Of a stretch of 64,000 nt of DNA, positions 1 through 7,217 are shown piece after piece. A program made the translations under genes and the position numbers. Position 1 is the first letter of the stretch, and every line of letters begins with the position of its first letter. The DNA lies in assembly GCF_037039395.1 (NCBI RefSeq), contig NZ_CP146242.1:2739001-2803000 (forward strand). The letters run 5' to 3'. The DNA is from Agrobacterium vitis (lineage in GTDB: Bacteria; Pseudomonadota; Alphaproteobacteria; Rhizobiales; Rhizobiaceae). The notes under the pieces were generated by a model that worked only from the letters and a program-made list of their open reading frames with translations, was not told the DNA's origin and did no database searches.

Positions 1-687
1 TTGCAGGCGTTCCAGCCGCTCTTCCAATCGCAGCACCTTGTCTTCCTCCTGGAGGAGCCGTTGCTCTGCCTTCTGGGCGCGGCTGGCGGCGGCCTTGGCC
101 TCGTCGCGCAGTGTCTCGCGTTCGGTGCGCAGATCCTGGAGGCGCAGTTGCAGGTCTTCTGTCTGGTGTTTGTGGCTGGCGGTTTCCCGATTGCGGGCGG
201 CCAGCTCCGCCTCCAGGCGGGTCAGCTTGACGGTCAGCGCCTCGATGTCGAGATCGCGGCTGGCGACCATCGCTTCATGGCGCTGTAGCGTGGCTTTCAG
301 CTGTTCCATCTGCCCCTGGTTCTGGCGAAGTTCGACGCGCAATGCCCCTGCCTCATTGCTCATGGCGTGGATCTGTTCCTTCAGAGCATCTTCGGCTCCG
401 AGCGCGCGGATCGCTTCCGCCTGGGCCTGATCGGCGGCGGCCTTGACGGCGACGAAATACTCCCGCTCGCGGCGAAGGTCGTGGGACAGTTTCGCATTTT
501 CGGCGGCATAAACGGCGCGGACCATGTCCTTCTGGGCACGGACTTCCTCCGGGCCAAGAGGGGCGGTGGCCCGCAGACGCCGTTCGGTATAGGCAACGAT
601 ACGCCCATGGATGGCAGGGCTGATCAACGCCGCCAGAAGGGCTGCTGCGGCAAATCCCAATGCAAAGAGCAGGGCGTATTCGATCAC
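1..687 (-). CDS. Membrane-anchored coiled-coil protein, cut by the window edge
   Basis: An open minus-strand frame runs without a stop from a GTG at 687 off the left edge, giving at least 229 residues. The first 25 or so residues form one hydrophobic segment (VIEYALLFALGF then an Ala/Leu-rich stretch). After it comes a long, highly charged, heptad-like region rich in Glu, Arg, Leu and Gln (for example RLEERLERLQ at the edge), so the product is probably a single-pass inner-membrane protein with a cytoplasmic coiled coil. I recall similar proteins of unknown function in Rhizobiaceae but cannot name a characterised one. A GTG start is chosen because no ATG precedes the hydrophobic segment in this frame. 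The C-terminus is missing. Confidence 0.75.
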   Translation of the reverse strand, partial: MIEYALLFALGFAAAALLAALISPAIHGRIVAYTERRLRATAPLGPEEVRAQKDMVRAVYAAENAKLSHDLRREREYFVAVKAAADQAQAEAIRALGAEDALKEQIHAMSNEAGALRVELRQNQGQMEQLKATLQRHEAMVASRDLDIEALTVKLTRLEAELAARNRETASHKHQTEDLQLRLQDLRTERETLRDEAKAAASRAQKAEQRLLQEEDKVLRLEERLERLQ

Positions 688-879
688 GGCGGTGCCATAT
701 CCGTTAGAGCGGTTCCCAAAGTGTCAGATGACGGTCCAGATGCGCATTATCTAAATCAAAACCCTGCATCATTCCATCGTAACCTGTTCATGTTCGACAA
801 TAGCAGGGCAAAGACGGAGGTGGAGGGCGATGATCCGGCCTAGGCTCGACCAGACTGAAATCTACCAAGCCGGTGCCGA

Positions 880-1467
880 TCAGAAGGGGTTCCAGGTGGA
901 GGATTGCGTCAGCTTCAGATAGCCGACATTGACGCCAAGCCTCGCGCCGACGCCGGTGCGGATCGGGACCAGAACCATATTGTTGTTTTTCAGTGCCGTC
1001 ATGCCGACGCCAGCCACCACATAGGCCGAGCCGCTGACGCCGCCATAGCGGCTGTAGAGGCTGCCGACGGCGGGCAGGTTATAGACCAGCATCATCGTGC
1101 GGCTGCCATTGCCACCGTAGTCGATGCCGAGCGACGGCCCCTGCCAGAAGACGGGGTGCTGACCAGCATTCTTGGTATAGAGCGTGCCTTCGCCATAGGT
1201 GAGGCCGGCAATAAACGCGCCGGAGCCTTCCTGGCCGAGAATGTAGCCATTGGGTAGGCCATATTGCCCGAACGCCTTCTCGATCACCTTGGCCAGCGCG
1301 CCGCTGGTCGAGCCGAAGAAGGAGTGGCCCGCATCGACCACTTCCTGCATGGTATATTGATCGCCTTGCGCCATTGCAGTCGCGGGCTGCGAAACAAGAC
1401 TTGCCGCAACCACGCCAGCCGTTACAATCCAGGTCCTGAACAGGTCCCGAATGATGGAAAAGCGCAT
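880..1467 (-). CDS. eipA: DUF1134 periplasmic envelope-integrity protein EipA
   Basis: The 195-residue product begins with a Sec-type signal peptide (charged start MRFSIIRD, hydrophobic core, cleavage near residues 30-34). The rest matches the DUF1134 pattern, with glycine-rich segments such as GPSLGIDYGGNGSR and VGARLGVNVGYLKLT. In Brucella this family is EipA, a periplasmic protein needed for envelope-stress resistance and reported to be under direct CtrA control; its gene lies next to chpT and ctrA there, as here. The start at 1467 is preceded by a strong GAGGAGGAA ribosome-binding site; an upstream in-frame start would add 33 residues ahead of the signal peptide and is unlikely. A CtrA-like site lies about 70 bp upstream. 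Confidence 0.9.
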   Translation of the reverse strand: MRFSIIRDLFRTWIVTAGVVAASLVSQPATAMAQGDQYTMQEVVDAGHSFFGSTSGALAKVIEKAFGQYGLPNGYILGQEGSGAFIAGLTYGEGTLYTKNAGQHPVFWQGPSLGIDYGGNGSRTMMLVYNLPAVGSLYSRYGGVSGSAYVVAGVGMTALKNNNMVLVPIRTGVGARLGVNVGYLKLTQSSTWNPF

Positions 1468-1535
1468 CGCTTCCTCCTCGGATATGAATAGAATCGGCTC
1501 TGATGAGACCGGACTTCCATCTTGATGACTTCGTA

Positions 1536-1550
1536 TTAACAATGGGTTTA
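1536..1550 (-). promoter_or_regulatory. Degenerate CtrA box upstream of eipA
   Basis: The sequence TTAA-N7-TTTA differs by one base from the full CtrA pattern TTAA-N7-TTAA. It sits 69-84 bp upstream of the eipA start. Direct CtrA control of eipA is described for Brucella, which supports the reading; binding here is inferred. Confidence 0.5.
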
Positions 1551-1646
1551 CCAAATATGGTGTCATTATGGCGTCGACATCATGCGGCTTGATGGGGCAG
1601 CTATGCCTCTCAGCCGATAACAGACTTTGCCGTCGAGGAGAATTCG

Positions 1647-2297
1647 ATGCTCAAGAACGTAAACCTAACGCTGGCCGGACCCGATCTGGCAGCCCTGCTG
1701 TGCAGCCGTGTCTGCCATGATGTCATTTCGCCGGTTGGCGCCATCAATAACGGGCTGGAATTGCTGGATGAAGGCGGGGCGGATGCCGATGCCATGGACC
1801 TGATTCGCACCAGCGCGCTGAACGCTTCGGTTCGTTTGAAATTCGCCCGGCTGGCATTTGGGGCCTCAGGCTCGGTCGGTGCGTCGATCGATACCGGCGA
1901 GGCCGAGAAAGCCGTCAAGGATTTCGCCGCCGCTGAAAAGAAAACCGAAATTACCTGGAACGGCCCGCGCGCCATTATCGCCAAGAACCGGGTCAAACTG
2001 CTGATGAACCTGATGCTGGTGGCCTACGGCGCCATTCCGCGGGGCGGCTCGCTGGACGTGACGCTGGAAAATCCGGAATATGACGCAAAATTTACCATCG
2101 TCGCCAAGGGCCGCATGCTGCGGGTGCCGCCGAAATTCGCCGAAATCTGCAATGGCCAGTTGGAAGAAGCCGTCGATGCCCATTCTATCCAGCCCTATTA
2201 CACCGTGCTGCTGGCCGACGAATCATCGATGGAGCTGAAATACAGCATCGGCGAAGGCGAAATTACCTTCACCGCCGAATCAGTTGCTGCTGGCTGA
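1647..2297 (+). CDS. chpT: Histidine phosphotransferase ChpT
   Basis: The 216-residue protein has the ChpT arrangement: an N-terminal two-helix dimerisation and phosphotransfer region with the phospho-accepting His24 in SRVCHDVISPVGAINNG, then a degenerate Bergerat-like C-terminal domain without ATP-binding motifs. In alphaproteobacteria ChpT receives phosphate from the hybrid kinase CckA and passes it to CtrA and CpdR, in the cytoplasm. A GAGGAGAA ribosome-binding site precedes the ATG. It is transcribed away from eipA and lies two genes from ctrA, the usual rhizobial and Brucella neighbourhood. CckA and CpdR are not in this window. Confidence 0.94.
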   Translation: MLKNVNLTLAGPDLAALLCSRVCHDVISPVGAINNGLELLDEGGADADAMDLIRTSALNASVRLKFARLAFGASGSVGASIDTGEAEKAVKDFAAAEKKTEITWNGPRAIIAKNRVKLLMNLMLVAYGAIPRGGSLDVTLENPEYDAKFTIVAKGRMLRVPPKFAEICNGQLEEAVDAHSIQPYYTVLLADESSMELKYSIGEGEITFTAESVAAG

Positions 2298-2410
2298 TCA
2301 CGCATAACGATGCTCGACGGCGCCCGTTGTCTCAGGCTTCCGGCGCCGTTTTCCGTTTCCATCCGATGCAGGTAATGTTTCCTTAGTCTTCTGGATTTAC
2401 CTTTGATGTA

Positions 2411-2448
2411 GCGCAGATATCTCAAATCCATTGAGGGTTTGAAATATG
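2411..2448. repeat. Degenerate copy of the small palindromic intergenic repeat
   Basis: An imperfect inverted repeat (GATATCTCAAAT ... GGTTTGAAATAT) resembles the hairpin core found at 5283-5326 and 46834-46876. It lies between chpT and the receiver gene. Confidence 0.45.
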
Positions 2449-2582
2449 GGCCAAGTCAGACCGCGGGCTGCGGCGACAATGGGTAAAGACGCGGTGCACG
2501 GGGCGCGCCGCTTGTTCTTTTGGAAAATTGCTTAATCTTTTTGATGTTTAAGCAAGTCCAGGGGCATCGAAAGGGCATCGGC

Positions 2583-2942
2583 ATGAAGAACCTGATCATT
2601 GCTGACTCGTCAGATATCGTTCGCAAGGTTGGCCGTAAAATTCTGTCCGAACTGGGTTTTGGAGTGACGGAAGCATCCACGGCGCGTGAGGCGATGCTGG
2701 CGTGCGAAGCACAATTACCGCATGTGATCATCGTTGATTCGGGCCTGGACGGCGCGCTTGGATTGATTACCAATATCCGGGCCATGCCGGAGGGAAAAAC
2801 GGTGCGGATCTTCTATTGCGTCATCGAAGCCGACCTCAAGCACATGATGCAAGGCAAACGGGCTGGCGCCAGCGACTTCCTGCTGAAGCCCTTTGACCGG
2901 AAAACACTGACCGAGGTGTTCAGCGACCGCGAAGCCGCCTGA
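2583..2942 (+). CDS. Atypical single-domain response regulator
   Basis: The 119-residue protein is a lone receiver domain. It has acidic residues at the start (IADSSD), the phospho-acceptor Asp52 in IIVDSGLDG, and the conserved Lys in LLKPFDR. The Thr/Ser normally found at the end of strand 4 appears to be replaced by Cys in IFYCVIEAD. There is no output domain. It is neither a clear DivK nor a clear CpdR; its position between chpT and ctrA suggests a cell-cycle phosphorelay role, which is inference. The start at 2583 is chosen because the receiver fold begins there; upstream in-frame residues are not receiver-like. The ribosome-binding site (AAGGG) is modest. Confidence 0.85.
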   Translation: MKNLIIADSSDIVRKVGRKILSELGFGVTEASTAREAMLACEAQLPHVIIVDSGLDGALGLITNIRAMPEGKTVRIFYCVIEADLKHMMQGKRAGASDFLLKPFDRKTLTEVFSDREAA

Positions 2943-3081
2943 TCCCGAATCATTCCAGACATGGCGGATTTATCCGAAAACCGGTTGTTAATTTTCGGCC
3001 CGACGCTCTAAAAGCCCCGATGCTCTAAAAGCATGGTCTGTCCCCATTATGCGGGTCACAGCAATCCATTTTCTTCAACGC

Positions 3082-3112
3082 AAAAAAGTCCCGGCAATGC
3101 TGGGACTTTTTT
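3082..3112. terminator. Bidirectional intrinsic terminator between the receiver gene and ctrA
   Basis: An 11-bp perfect stem (AAAAAAGTCCC / GGGACTTTTTT) has A and T runs on both sides, so it can end transcripts from both convergent genes. A second hairpin without a T run (GGCGTTA-CGAA-TAACGCC, 3163-3180) lies just past the ctrA stop. Confidence 0.85.
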
Positions 3113-3198
3113 GAGATCACACGATCTCGCGCGGGAGTGGCACTGGTGGGGATTTACGGCGAGGCGTTACGAATAACGCCCCGTTGTACAAACCGGTG

Positions 3199-3900
3199 TC
3201 AGGCCGTTTCCATATATTCGGCACTGTCAGGTTCGCGCAGCACATAGCCACGGCCCCAGACGGTTTCGATATAGTTTGCACCACCAGCGGCATTGGCCAG
3301 CTTCTTGCGAAGCTTGCAGATGAACACGTCGATGATTTTCAGTTCCGGCTCGTCCATGCCACCATAGAGATGGTTAAGGAACATTTCCTTGGTCAGCGTG
3401 GTACCCTTGCGGAGCGAAAGCAGCTCCAGCATCTGGTATTCCTTGCCGGTCAGGTGAACGCGCTGGCCACCAACTTCGACGGTTTTGGCGTCGAGATTGA
3501 CGATCAGTTCGCCGGTGATGATGATCGACTGGGCATGGCCCTTGGAACGACGAACGATCGCATGGATGCGGGCAACAAGCTCGTCCTTGTGGAACGGCTT
3601 TGTCATGTAATCGTCAGCGCCGAAGCCGAGACCGCGAACCTTGTCCTCGATGCCGGCCATGCCGGACAGGATGAGGATCGGTGTCTTGACCTTGGACAGG
3701 CGAAGCGTTCTCAAGACCTCGTAACCCGACATGTCGGGAAGATTGAGGTCCAGCAGGATGATGTCGTAGTCGTATAGTTTCCCGAGGTCGACGCCTTCCT
3801 CACCGAGATCGGTGGTGTAGACGTTAAAACTTTCGGACTTGAGCATCAGTTCGATGCTCTGCGCTGTGGCGCTGTCGTCTTCGATGAGTAGAACCCGCAT
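3199..3900 (-). CDS. ctrA: Cell-cycle master response regulator CtrA
   Basis: The 233-residue protein is an OmpR-type regulator. Its receiver domain covers residues 1-115, with Asp51 in [13 protein letters not shown] and the near-invariant CtrA segment [18 protein letters not shown] winged-helix DNA-binding domain follows at about 125-225 ([20 protein letters not shown]). In alphaproteobacteria, phosphorylated CtrA binds TTAA-N7-TTAA sites and controls division, polarity and envelope genes. The C-terminus ends META. The ATG at 3900 starts the receiver directly behind GGGGAT; a longer frame would add 14 unrelated residues. The upstream region is AT-rich, with several GANTC sites and a CtrA half-site, consistent with methylation-timed and autoregulated expression. 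Confidence 0.98.
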   Translation of the reverse strand: MRVLLIEDDSATAQSIELMLKSESFNVYTTDLGEEGVDLGKLYDYDIILLDLNLPDMSGYEVLRTLRLSKVKTPILILSGMAGIEDKVRGLGFGADDYMTKPFHKDELVARIHAIVRRSKGHAQSIIITGELIVNLDAKTVEVGGQRVHLTGKEYQMLELLSLRKGTTLTKEMFLNHLYGGMDEPELKIIDVFICKLRKKLANAAGGANYIETVWGRGYVLREPDSAEYMETA

Positions 3901-3989
3901 AATTATCCCCTTTACCGCCGCCGAAAGGTCTGAATGGCCCACTACGCGATACGGATCCAGTCGTTGCCTGATTTGAAGGCTGCCACCAA

Positions 3990-3997
3990 ATGGTTAA
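3990..3997 (-). promoter_or_regulatory. CtrA half-site TTAACCAT upstream of ctrA
   Basis: On the minus strand the sequence reads TTAACCAT, the half-site commonly found in alphaproteobacterial CtrA targets, 90 bp upstream of the ctrA start. This suggests autoregulation; binding is inferred. Confidence 0.55.
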
Positions 3998-4005
3998 CAA
4001 ATTCT

Positions 4006-4134
4006 GATTCACTCTGGCAAGGTGTAACGAATTTATTAAGCATAATGCCTAGCCTCCTGATTCATATGTTATTTTCTCATCGCCACAGATGAATCGAAAA
4101 GGGAAGAAAACCCCTTAAGCGATTCAATTGACTC
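4006..4134. promoter_or_regulatory. Cluster of five GANTC (CcrM methylation) sites in the ctrA promoter region
   Basis: GANTC occurs at 4006, 4059, 4091, 4121 and 4130 within 129 bp; by chance about one would be expected per 256 bp. CcrM methylates GANTC in alphaproteobacteria, and in Caulobacter the methylation state of such a site times the ctrA P1 promoter. Confidence 0.7.
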
Positions 4135-4345
4135 ATCATTGTCATTGTCCTGCATTTTGGACCCGGGCATTTACCGACCTTTAAAAGATCTCCCTTATCA
4201 TTAACGATGCCCGTAAACGAAAGGTTACCAAAGGTAGTTTTTTGTTAACGCCGTGAGATTTTTTCGCGGTGATTCGTTTAAATGTCAGCGGGCGATGTCA
4301 AAACAGAGTGACGGCGGGATGTCTCGCATCACGGGAGTATTGCGT

Positions 4346-4696
4346 ATGAAGTCGCGTGACAGCCTAGTTCGCCTGAAGGCATTTCAGGTTACCGAGAAGC
4401 GTCGGCAGCTGCAACAATTGCAGTTAATGATGTCTGAATTTGAACGTATGGCCAAGGAACTGGAGAATCAGATTTCTCTGGAAGAAAAAAAGGCGGGCAT
4501 CACTGATGCATCGCATTTCGCCTATCCGACTTTTGCAAAGGCCGCCCGCCAGCGTGCCGACAACCTGCAGGATTCGATTCGCGAGCTGAAGGTTCAGCAA
4601 GATGCCGCGGAACTGTCATTGGAACTGGCCGAGGCCGAACATGCCAAGGCCGCCGCGTTGGAAGAGCGCGACAGCCAGCAGCGGGCTCGCGCTTAA
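4346..4696 (+). CDS. fliJ: FliJ-like flagellar export chaperone
   Basis: The 116-residue protein is almost entirely alpha-helical and highly charged (KSRDSLVRLKAFQVTEKRRQ, then long Glu/Lys/Gln/Ala heptads), as expected of FliJ, the coiled-coil chaperone that links export substrates to the flagellar ATPase complex. The family is weakly conserved, so the call rests on length, helix pattern and its known position divergent from ctrA in rhizobia. The start at 4346 is preceded by GGGAG and starts the conserved MKSRDSL segment; an in-frame GTG at 4253 would add 31 non-helical residues. No other flagellar gene is in the window. Confidence 0.75.
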   Translation: MKSRDSLVRLKAFQVTEKRRQLQQLQLMMSEFERMAKELENQISLEEKKAGITDASHFAYPTFAKAARQRADNLQDSIRELKVQQDAAELSLELAEAEHAKAAALEERDSQQRARA

Positions 4697-5420
4697 CGGC
4701 GAAGATCCTGATCGTAGATGACAAAGGCAGGCAGGGAATGGGACCTGCTGGATGATGGTTTCATTGCCTGGCCGTTCACATGGAATGGAACGGCCATTTC
4801 ATCCACGACTATATGATATTTATTTTATCAGATAATTGCCGGATCAAGGATGCCCTCGGCGGCATCATGGAAAAACCCTAGCGCGTCGGCTGCGATCATC
4901 AGCGTTTTTGCACCGGAGTTCCCCAAACGGGTCCACGGATCGGTCTCATGTCCGGACCGATCAGCTATGAAACCGACATCTGTGAGAGGTGAGGGGGCAG
5001 CAGCTTCCCCTTGGAAACCATTCACATCCCAACGTCCTGGGGTGACTGGGTTAACCGAAGGCTGAAAAAAGCTTAAGGGAGTTTGCCTGGGGCAAATTCG
5101 GCGGGAGCCGAATTCGAAAAATCAAATCTTTCAGACAATCGACAGGACGTCGTATCGGTCAGGTGCCTGGCTTTGTCACGGAGGCATAACGCTTCCGATT
5201 GCAGAGGCGCCTTGCCGGGATATACGCTCTAGCCCCGCTGGCCTTATTCAATACGATATTTAAAATCGGTATTGTCGTGCTTTTGCAAATATCTCAAATA
5301 CCCTGAGGCATCTGAGATATTTGCAATTCCCTCCAGGCGGCATCTGGCGAGGCGAGGTGTGGTCGACCTCTTCGAGCCTTCGTATTCAGGCCCGGCCCCA
5401 ATCCCAGGCCCCGTCTGGCG
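4697..5420. other. Long intergenic region between fliJ and sciP
   Basis: These 724 bp contain a hairpin (TGGCCGTTC / GAACGGCCA at 4769-4796, followed by TTTC) that may end the fliJ transcript, and one copy of the small palindromic repeat near the sciP end. Short open frames on both strands at about 4828-5065 overlap each other, have no good ribosome-binding site and show no recognisable domain. I see no supportable gene. Confidence 0.6.
5283..5386. repeat. Small palindromic intergenic repeat, best hairpin copy
   Basis: A perfect 14-bp inverted repeat (TTGCAAATATCTCA at 5283-5296, TGAGATATTTGCAA at 5313-5326) is followed by a spacer and the tail TTCGAGCCTTCGTATT (5371-5386). The hairpin recurs at 46834-46876 and the tail near 33315, 46905 and 54101. 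It sits just downstream of the sciP stop. Confidence 0.75.
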
Positions 5421-5696
5421 TTAATGACGGTATTGCTGGATGCGGGTCGTTCTCAAACCCTGCAAACCATGGTCATTGATGGAGGCCTGCCATGACAGGA
5501 ATTCCTCCACGGTCAGCGTGTAGCGTTCACACGCTTCTTCAAGGCTCAACAGGCCACCGCGCACGGCAGCCACAACCTCTGCCTTGCGGCGGATGACCCA
5601 GCGACGGGTGTTTGCTGGCGGCAGGTCGGCAATTGTCAACGGACTGCCGTCAGGGCCGATAACATATTTAACTCGCGGGCGTATCGTTTCGGTCAT
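5421..5696 (-). CDS. sciP: CtrA inhibitor SciP (DUF1153)
   Basis: The 91-residue protein carries the strongly conserved DUF1153/SciP core: TIRPRVKYVIGPDGSPLT, a Trp-Val-Ile-Arg-Arg-Lys-Ala-Glu-Val segment, and an HTH-like region ending EEACERYTLTVEEFLSW. In Caulobacter SciP binds CtrA and blocks transcription at CtrA promoters, and also binds DNA. The length matches the family. The ATG at 5696 begins the conserved MTETIRP sequence; a GAGAG precedes it. A GANTC site overlaps the leader three bases before the start. Finding sciP next to ctrA and chpT makes this a compact CtrA control block. Confidence 0.95.
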   Translation of the reverse strand: MTETIRPRVKYVIGPDGSPLTIADLPPANTRRWVIRRKAEVVAAVRGGLLSLEEACERYTLTVEEFLSWQASINDHGLQGLRTTRIQQYRH

Positions 5697-6248
5697 TGGA
5701 CTCTCTAATACAAACTCAAGACCACAGACCAGAAATCTAACGCCGCACCTTTAAAAATTACCTAAGCACCGGGTAACAATTTGATAAGAATTTTAGGGAC
5801 TTGGCCAAGGCTGCTGATGTCACGTAGAAACGGCGTTTTCGGATGAAGACGAGCCACTGACGGGCCACTCGCAAGTTCGAAATCAACAATTTTATGTATA
5901 TATATCGTCTATCACAAAATTTATTGCCGTTAAGCTGTCTATCCTAATTGGTTTTTACTCAAGAAAATTTGCGTGAAGTTAGATCCCCGTGAAATCCCAG
6001 GGTTTGAATTTAATAATTCGTGATCACTCGGAGGTTCTGACTTGACAGGTTTTGGCTTTTGGCTGAGCGCAGTGCGAATCAATGGCACCAAGAGAGCGCT
6101 TTGACGGACTTGGCCGCTGGGCGGGGCACCGTGACCTTGCGTTTTTTCGAGACAAATTTGTCGAATGTGGAAAGAATTTGCATTCACTCTCACCGCTGGA
6201 AGAGTTTTTACCGGATAATTCCGGCCAGATCAGGTGAGATCCTTCTCT
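5697..6248. other. AT-rich intergenic region upstream of sciP
   Basis: This 552-bp stretch holds the sciP promoter region, including a GACTC (GANTC) site at 5699-5703, and AT-rich sequence to the end of the sugar transferase gene. Short frames here lack ribosome-binding sites and domains. No gene or strong terminator was found. Confidence 0.5.
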
Positions 6249-6929
6249 TTAAAAGCCTTTGCCGCAGGTCAGTTCGGAGTGGATGGTGCCGAGAATGATC
6301 TTGATATCGAGCCAGAACGAAAAATTATCCACATAAAACAAGTCGGCGGCGATCCGGGCGCGCGCTTTGGCGGCGGAACCGGTCGGTCCACGCAGGCCGC
6401 GCATCTGGGCAAGTCCGGTGAGACCCGGCTTAACCTGATGACGGTGATGATAGTCGGCGACCAGATCCTCATAGGGCATGCCGGCGGCCAACATGCCGAT
6501 CGCGTGGCAGCGTGGCCCGACCAGCGACATGTCACCCATCAACACGTTCAGTAATTGCGGAAGCTCGTCGATATTGGTGCGCCGCAGGACCGCACCGACG
6601 ACGGTAATACGGGGATCGTTTTCGGTGGTTTGCCGTACGCCGCTATCGTCACATTCTGCGGCATACATGGTGCGGAATTTATAGATGCGGATTTTTTGCT
6701 GGTTGCGGCCCCAGCGCATCTGCCGAAACAGCACCGGGCCGGGGGAGGTGAGCTTGATCAGCGCGGCGACCGACAGCAGAAACGGCAGCAAGATCGTCAA
6801 TGCGCTGATCGAGATCAGGATGTCGAGGCTTCGTTTAGCAATCAGATGAACCCGATTTCTTGAAAACCGCGTCCGTCGTCGGTTGATGCGACGTGCCTGA
6901 AGGCCTTGCTGTGCATGCGGTACACCCAT
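6249..6929 (-). CDS. Polysaccharide-priming sugar transferase (ExoY/WbaP type)
   Basis: The 226-residue protein fits the bacterial sugar transferase family that transfers a sugar-1-phosphate to undecaprenyl phosphate at the inner membrane, the first step of exopolysaccharide assembly. It has one N-terminal membrane segment (about residues 30-60, after KRSLDILIS), then [42 protein letters not shown] and a C-terminal PGLTGLAQ. The usual Pro after GPR is Cys here (GPRCHAIGM). GGAGGGACGAGG precedes the ATG. A full CtrA-type box lies about 180 bp upstream. No other exopolysaccharide gene is adjacent, so the polymer is unknown; a polar adhesin or capsule is possible. Confidence 0.88.
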   Translation of the reverse strand: MGVPHAQQGLQARRINRRRTRFSRNRVHLIAKRSLDILISISALTILLPFLLSVAALIKLTSPGPVLFRQMRWGRNQQKIRIYKFRTMYAAECDDSGVRQTTENDPRITVVGAVLRRTNIDELPQLLNVLMGDMSLVGPRCHAIGMLAAGMPYEDLVADYHHRHQVKPGLTGLAQMRGLRGPTGSAAKARARIAADLFYVDNFSFWLDIKIILGTIHSELTCGKGF

Positions 6930-7109
6930 TCCAGCCTCGTCCCTCCTGGAACAGCCGATCCGGTTTTGCCGGTGTCAACTGTTCCAGATTCTTGGTTGCG
7001 TGCGGTTGCAGGCAGAGTGTGTTTCCTCCGCTTTGGCACCGCCATTTGTTCCCGACTAAAGTTCTTGTGGCTTATGTAGTCCCAAATAGGGCGCTCGTCA
7101 TGAACAAAC

Positions 7110-7125
7110 TTAACGAATGGTTAAC
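7110..7125 (-). promoter_or_regulatory. Full CtrA box upstream of the sugar transferase gene
   Basis: The top strand shows TTAA-N7-TTAAC; the minus strand, facing the sugar transferase, reads TTAACCAT then TCG and TTAAG, so it contains both the full spacing and the TTAACCAT half-site. It lies 181 bp upstream of the start at 6929. Confidence 0.65.
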
Positions 7126-7217
7126 CTTCTGAAGTAAATGTTTCTTCTTGGGTCTATTTTCTCAAATCGGAACATTGTTGCCATTTTGCTACGCCGGTTG
7201 GACGACGATAGTGCGCT

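Larger units (their letters stand above)
3901..4345. other. ctrA-fliJ divergent regulatory region
   Basis: This 445-bp gap separates the divergent ctrA and fliJ starts. It is clearly more AT-rich than the flanking genes. It holds the CtrA half-site, the GANTC cluster, a further GATTC at 4269-4273 and a TTAACGAT motif at 4201-4208 on the fliJ side. No gene is evident. Confidence 0.7.

Noticed and set aside
4828..5065. Overlapping small frames on both strands between fliJ and sciP
   Set aside because: There is no ribosome-binding site, no domain, and the two strands compete with equally poor evidence.
5939..6193. 84-codon frame in the gap between the sugar transferase and sciP
   Set aside because: It has low-complexity, unlike composition, no ribosome-binding site, and lies in AT-rich intergenic sequence.
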